Assembly: GCF_010093535.1 (NCBI RefSeq)
Contig: NW_022985162.1
Span: forward strand, 2,454,637-2,518,636
DNA: 64,000 nt
Direction: 5' to 3'
DNA from: Lindgomyces ingoldianus
Taxonomy: Eukaryota > Ascomycota > Dothideomycetes > Pleosporales > Lindgomycetaceae
A program made the translations under genes and the position numbers. Of this stretch, positions 59,398 to 64,000 are shown piece after piece. The notes beneath the pieces were generated by a model that was not told where the DNA came from, made no database searches, and was given only the letters and a program-made list of their open reading frames with translations. Each line of letters begins with the position of its first letter. The stretch's first letter is position 1.

Positions 59398-60784
59398 CTA
59401 GCCTGAAGCTGGCGTTGGCTGCACTGGTGCCGACGGCAATTGCTCAATCTGCCGGATCAGGAAACTTTTCTCGTCGACGAACTGATCATCTTCGGTGCGG
59501 TCCTCTAAAAAGGCCGGTAGGAACCGGAGCAGCTTCTCGCGGTTGCTAATCAAGATGCGCTGAACAGCTAGAGATTTGTTCGGGTTGGCCACGAACACCT
59601 GAGTGAAGTTAGTCTTCACCGTCTTCCAGTGCGTGCCGGAGAGGTCAGATCGTATTAAGGAGAGATCAAATCACTTACCTTGAAAACGTGGAATCCTTCA
59701 TAATTGATCATGCGCCTGTCGTCCCGCAGTAGCTTCATGATGATCTTGAGATGCTCGCCCGACTCAACATAGGATGTCATGACACTGTAATTTGCCCGGT
59801 CGAGCAAAATTTCCCCAAGCAGCTTGATCGACTGTCTTTTCGTGACGTAGCTCTCCGACTGCACTAGCATTGTGTTGTATTTGGAAAAGAACATTTCAAA
59901 GTTGGTCTGCAGATACGTCGCTACCAGAGGCTTGTGCCTCGTTAAGATGTCCTGAACGCACACTTAGGTCAGTCGCATCTCGGCACCCTCAGGACGGGGG
60001 TCCTACCCGGAATGTGTTGAATGCATCCGCGCTAACTTCAAACGCACCCTTGTCTATCCAGTCAAAGAACCTCCAGAAGACACCTCCGCCTGAAGACGGT
60101 ATGTCGGGATTTACATTCCCAAGGTCTTTGCCACTCCCATCAGGTTCGTCGTAGAGTATCAATGCGCAGATTGAGTCATATTTCAGGGCTTCGCGAAGGA
60201 CCCCGCCACATGGCATGGCGCTCTCTCGTCTGTCATAGCCTTTGCAAAGAGATATTATGATTTCTGGGCGTGATCTTATAACGTGATACAGTATTTCAGG
60301 TTCCGAAGCTCCGGGGGCCTTGTAGCGGAAGGCATTTGAGAAGATGACTTGGGCATCTTTGCGGGATTCGAAGGGCAGCTTATGGATATTGTTTGCTAGG
60401 ATGTAAAGGAGGTCTTCTTGGACGATTAAAGAGAGGAGCTGGAACATCGATTCCTGACTGACTTCTGCCTCTAACGCCCAGTTAGCATGGAATGATGAAG
60501 CAGTGCACGGGCGTGGATTTGGGCAGATCCATAAGTTTGCGGGAGGAGAGCAGTACCGAGCGTGCCTTGAAGAGTCACCTTCATCTGCTGGAGGTTTCGG
60601 ACCAGCTCTTCCTCTAACTAGCGAGTGCTGTCAACCTCTTGTTTGGAAATGGGGGTGGGATATTCGAGGAGAGTCGGACCTTTGAATTCGGCTTCGGATC
60701 CTCGCTCAACCTGTTCAGAAGATCCTTCGTTGACTTTGCCAGCTCTACATTGTTCTTCTGTCTGTTCCTGAATAAGAAAGCCAT
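59398..60784 (-). CDS. hymA: HymA / Mo25 (Cab39-like) scaffold protein
   Basis: Minus-strand exons 60,784-60,680, 60,617-60,557, 60,470-60,007, 59,951-59,679 and 59,598-59,398 give 367 residues. It starts MAFLFRNRQKNNVELAKSTKDLLNRL. Family segments are EEELVRNLQQMKVTLQGTLEAE, YDSICALILYDEP, GGVFWRFFDWIDKGAFEVSADAFNTFR, DILTRHKPLVATYLQTNFEMFFSKYNTMLVQSESYVTKRQSIKLLGEILLDRANYSVMTSYV, and MINYEGFHVFKVFVANPNKS, all typical of helical-repeat Mo25. Mo25 proteins activate GCK/STE20 kinases and the NDR (Orb6/Cot1) polarity pathway; A. nidulans hymA is needed for conidiophore development. The first intron's GTCCGA donor is weak. Confidence 0.93.
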
Positions 60785-61440
60785 GGTGGTGGTCTGTTGT
60801 TGAAGGAACCGATGGCGGTGGTTGACGTCGACAGGTGGGGTCGTATTTGAAAGGGAGGGTCTAGTGACACGCAGCTTTGTGCTTCGCAGCTGCTATACTG
60901 AAGGCGGCGACATGCAGATGTTTTGTACAGCGATCTGTCCTTCAGAGGATTTGGGGAGGTGGTACACAAGGGCGTCGTGGGTTTGTTATCCTGCGTTGTT
61001 GTTTGCATGGACCCCTGGTCGATGCGTCGATGCCCGCCCTGCATGATGCTGACCTTTCTATTCGCCAAACGGCCGACCAATTACCCTTACACAAGTGCCA
61101 TTAATTGTTCCTGTACATACGCCATCATCACCATTTGCAAGGGATGCACATTATCTTTTCTATTCTTAGTCTCCAAATGGCGTTAATTTATCATTAGGTA
61201 GGTCGAGGTGAGCTTTCTGCCATCTCTACAGATTGGGTCCGTAAGGCTGAAGACGACCGTATCACATCTGCCTCGGTTCTTCCTCTGATGCAGAGTAGAG
61301 AGCACGCCCCCATCATCATTTTGTAAAGGCTACCATTTCATTCCCCCGCCGTTTCTCTTCCGCTTTAGGATAGCCCATAAGTTTTGATATGGGGAATTCT
61401 TTCTTCAATACTTCCGTCCCCTCCATGACACATTTCCTGC
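60785..61440. other. Intergenic, HymA promoter side
   Basis: No gene seen; short frames without motifs. Confidence 0.5.
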
Positions 61441-62575
61441 CTACGGGGCGAAATAAGAATGCTGGAGAACCTGCATGACGTAATTAGCATCTCGTGCTGC
61501 TACGAAGCTGCATGCACTACCTTTGCTGCCATCATCCTAGCCCCACTCTCATATCGAACTAGTCCGCTGACAAGATCGCATTCGTTATCAGACGCATTCG
61601 GCAGTAAGCATGGCCAGGGCTGGGGAGGATACTCATAGAACTGCATCTTACCCCAGTCGGGAAGATCTGCAGCTTCCTAAAGTATGTCAGCGACAGATGG
61701 ACGCAATATCAGAGCTCGGCTGTGCCTCACAGGCCAGACGGTCAAGTTAGGTGTCCCCAACTTCTTGAAGAAGCTCTGGATCAAATGAAGCTCGCTCCCC
61801 TGGTCTCCGGAGTCGAAGAGAGTCGGATGTCCAGGAACGACGGCTTCTGCAACCGTGCAACCGGCTGCCCAGAGGTCGAGGCTACATCCGTATTTCTTAT
61901 TTCCAAACAACAGCTCCGGCGCCCTGTAGCAGGTGGTACCGACATCGGTGATTTTCCAATCGGCTGTTTCCGAACCCGGGGCACTGGGAGCCCACGCAAT
62001 GCCAAAGTCTGACAGATAGGCAGGCCCGTCTAGTGATTTGACTAAGATATTCGAAGGCTTGACGTCTCTGTGGATGATGCTGTGGGAGTGTATGAAAGCC
62101 AGCGCCGAGAACATGTCCCGGAGACAGCCCCGTATTTGTTTAGCCGACAGCCTCCCGTCTTGGAGAAGTTGCTTGAAGTCGTATGGCATAAATGGAAAGA
62201 CCAGGACAAACTTCGTCCCAGCTTCGCGGAAGGTCTCTAACAGTGGTATTACGTGTTCAGATGCCGAGAGTCCTAGTATCTGTGCCTCGCGCTTGGAATC
62301 GTGGGGAGCCTCCATTGATGACGGAGTTGTCACTTTCAAAGCAACGAGCCTGTTCTGGAGGAAAGTTTCAGAAGAAGAATCTACCGAGTCGACTGAGGTA
62401 GTGGCCTTGTATATGATGGAGAAAAGACCCTCTTGGTGGTAAGTCGCCTTCTCGTATCTACCAATATCAATGGCTGCTGGAGATGGCAATGACTCGGGAT
62501 TTTCCTTTAGTTCATTAACATGGTTGGCGGTCCAGCGTAGGGCGGTGCTAGCAGGCTCACTTGGGATTCGGACAT
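61441..62575 (-). CDS. Csk1-like cyclin-dependent-kinase-activating protein kinase
   Basis: Minus-strand exons 62,575-62,561 (15 nt), 62,504-61,731, 61,676-61,521 and 61,470-61,441 (30 nt) give 324 residues, almost only a kinase domain. The N-lobe lacks a classical Gly loop (YHQEGLFSIIYKA) but has VALKV with the ATP Lys. HRDVKPSNIL, SDFGIAWA and YRAPELLFG mark the catalytic, Mg-binding and activation segments, and LDLWAAGCTVAEAV the CMGC-type F-helix. The C-lobe ends LVSGLVRYESGARMMAAK, VLQHSYFAP. Architecture and YRAPELLFG favour the CDK family, closest by pattern to fission yeast Csk1. No cyclin-binding PSTAIRE is present. The very short first exon depends on ATG at 62,575 and an AAG acceptor. 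Confidence 0.8.
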
Positions 62576-63648
62576 TGCCAGTTGAGCGGACTGTTGGACT
62601 AGCTGCTCGATCCTTTTCTCGCAGTTTTGGTCATAGTCTTCCTATGCTAACATCAACTGCATATGCAGGTAGGTATCATACAAGGGCCATACTGCGGAGT
62701 CTGCTTCCTCGTAGATCTGGGTCTCGAGGGTTGTCGCTTCTCGACGAGCATCTACGGCTGAGAGTGTAGCATTGGAGCTCTGGTAAGCCGAAGTTCTGTG
62801 ACGTGGTCAGACTATGCATTAATTGTGAGTGCCAGTTGCTAACAAGTTAGAGAACTGTAAATCACACAGACAACTTAGTGTTGATAAACTAGAGGCATAT
62901 CTTGCAAGGAAAGGGGAGATTGGGGCACGAGGAACAAGGGGTGACCCCAAGTGACCAAAAAATGCATTCCTTGACAACCTCTAGCTGCCCAAAGCCCAAA
63001 GGGAAGAGCGCATGAAGGATTAATGTTCTTACGCGGTTTACCATGTGATAATCTCCCTTGGGCAATCTCAAGCAGAGAGTTGGGTTACCTGCATTTTCAT
63101 GACGGACGCGAGTCTGCTAGAGAAGCCCATAGCAGCCCTCCAGTCAGAAGTCGCTGTCATCTTCATCAAATGAATGGCCAGTTTCGCAGATGAGTGATGG
63201 GTAATGTTGGAAGCGGGTGCAACTATGTGCAGCGAGAGACGTGCTGCCGAGCGCGGACATGCGAGCGAGGACAAAAGAAAGCAGACCAGGCCAATTGCCC
63301 TGCCCCCTGTTCCGCAAGCTCACGCCCAAGCACTGCACCGCCGTCCACACATCCGGGAGTTCCTCATCGTCGCTGTCCAGTTCGGTGGTGCATCTCATCT
63401 CCCTCTAGATCCGTCCGCGTTTCTTGTCTTTTACGTCAGTCCGAGCGCGGTCGCTGTTTCGCCTGCACACTAAGCGGCCCAGGCCTACCCAGGTAGATCT
63501 GTCGAGTAAACGAGTGACAACGAACACTTACTACACCCGTCGTGACAGCTCCGCAACCACCCCGAGGAGCTCTCCGGATTCTGCTGTCTATGTAAACACT
63601 CTTGGCTCACTCTGCTGAGGCTGCGCGCCGCTCTCCGAACACCCCGCC
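62576..63648. promoter_or_regulatory. Divergent region between kinase and F-BAR genes
   Basis: 1.07 kb between opposite starts. Several short frames on both strands, none with motifs. Confidence 0.45.
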
Positions 63649-64000
63649 ATGGACCTCCAGCGCAAAGAGTACCCAGCACTGCTGGTGAGAATGCCTCCTA
63701 GCCCTCTGCACCACCATCCCGCTGACCCCGTCCCGCAGGATACCCTCCAGCCCGCGCAAGCTGTACATGTCCTCAATGATCGCATGAAGCATGTCAGCCA
63801 CCTCAACACCAACATTGCGGACTGGCTACAGGTTTGTGGAAGTCTTTGTGGGGCAAGCAGCTCTAGGCTAACCGCGTCTACAGGAACGGCGCCGGGTGGA
63901 GGAGCTCTATGTCCAGGGGCTCCGGAAGCTGGCAAACAAGCATCCTCCTGATGACAACTCAGATCTTGGGTATGCACGTTGCGCATCGTACTCGTCGGAA
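63649..64000 (+). CDS. 5' end of an FCH/F-BAR domain protein (partial)
   Basis: Exons 63,649-63,684, 63,739-63,831 and 63,884 to about 63,969, then an intron (GTATGC) that runs past the window end. The first intron (54 nt, CTGAC branch) is a multiple of three, so the frame stays open if it is kept. The spliced start is MDLQRKEYPALL followed by DTLQPAQAVHVLNDRMKHV, NIADWLQ and ERRRVEELYVQGLRKLANKHPPDD. This is the first helix pair of an FCH domain, found in F-BAR proteins such as Rgd1-type RhoGAPs, which bend membranes and act in polarity and septation. Only about 70 residues are visible, so the C-terminal domains are unknown. Confidence 0.72.

Overview
The window looks like nuclear DNA of a filamentous ascomycete (Pezizomycotina; order not decidable from sequence alone). 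Protein-coding genes lie on both strands and most are broken by 47-110 nt GT-AG introns with CTAAC/CTGAC-type branch points. Families include CFEM and WSC surface proteins, a Crh-type GH16 enzyme, UDP-galactopyranose mutase, HymA/Mo25 and a fused PurK-PurE ADE2. Gene models are my own splice reconstructions; exon lengths sum to whole codons in every multi-exon model given as complete.

Region 1-6,988 is mostly accessory and decayed: a gene relic with in-frame stops at the left edge, an AT-rich block with a large foldback (inverted) repeat, a short LTR-like element with 5-bp target duplications, and one intact gene, an ABHD12-like alpha/beta hydrolase (3,095-4,288). Region 6,989-10,363 holds two signal-peptide, single-membrane-pass proteins, one with a CFEM domain.

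Region 11,610-16,012 is the most unusual part. An RBR-type E3 ubiquitin ligase is divergently paired, across a 500-bp gap, with a protein made of two ubiquitin-like domains. The second domain ends LRLPGG followed by a six-residue tail. A coiled-coil protein follows. I propose this as a candidate ubiquitin-like modifier and ligase locus.

Region 18,850-29,163 contains a CYP52-like P450, a GH20 beta-N-acetylhexosaminidase, a GPI-type Crh glucan-chitin crosslinking enzyme, gamma-glutamyl phosphate reductase, and a membrane-protein pseudogene with three in-frame TAA codons.

Region 30,602-38,889 is core metabolism: divergent UDP-galactopyranose mutase and nucleotide-sugar transporter (a galactofuranose pair, with a 6-nt microexon in the transporter), ribosomal protein eL18 and ADE2.

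Region 39,612-49,681 has a WSC-domain membrane protein, a Cys-rich surface protein, MSH2 with an MCB box in its promoter, a cytochrome b561-like protein and a small secreted cysteine protein.

Region 49,682-64,000 has a gene-poor stretch to 53,918, two unassigned genes (one with a frame break), an SLC35C2-like transporter with a likely GC-AG intron, HymA/Mo25, a Csk1-like kinase, and the first exons of an FCH/F-BAR protein cut by the window end.
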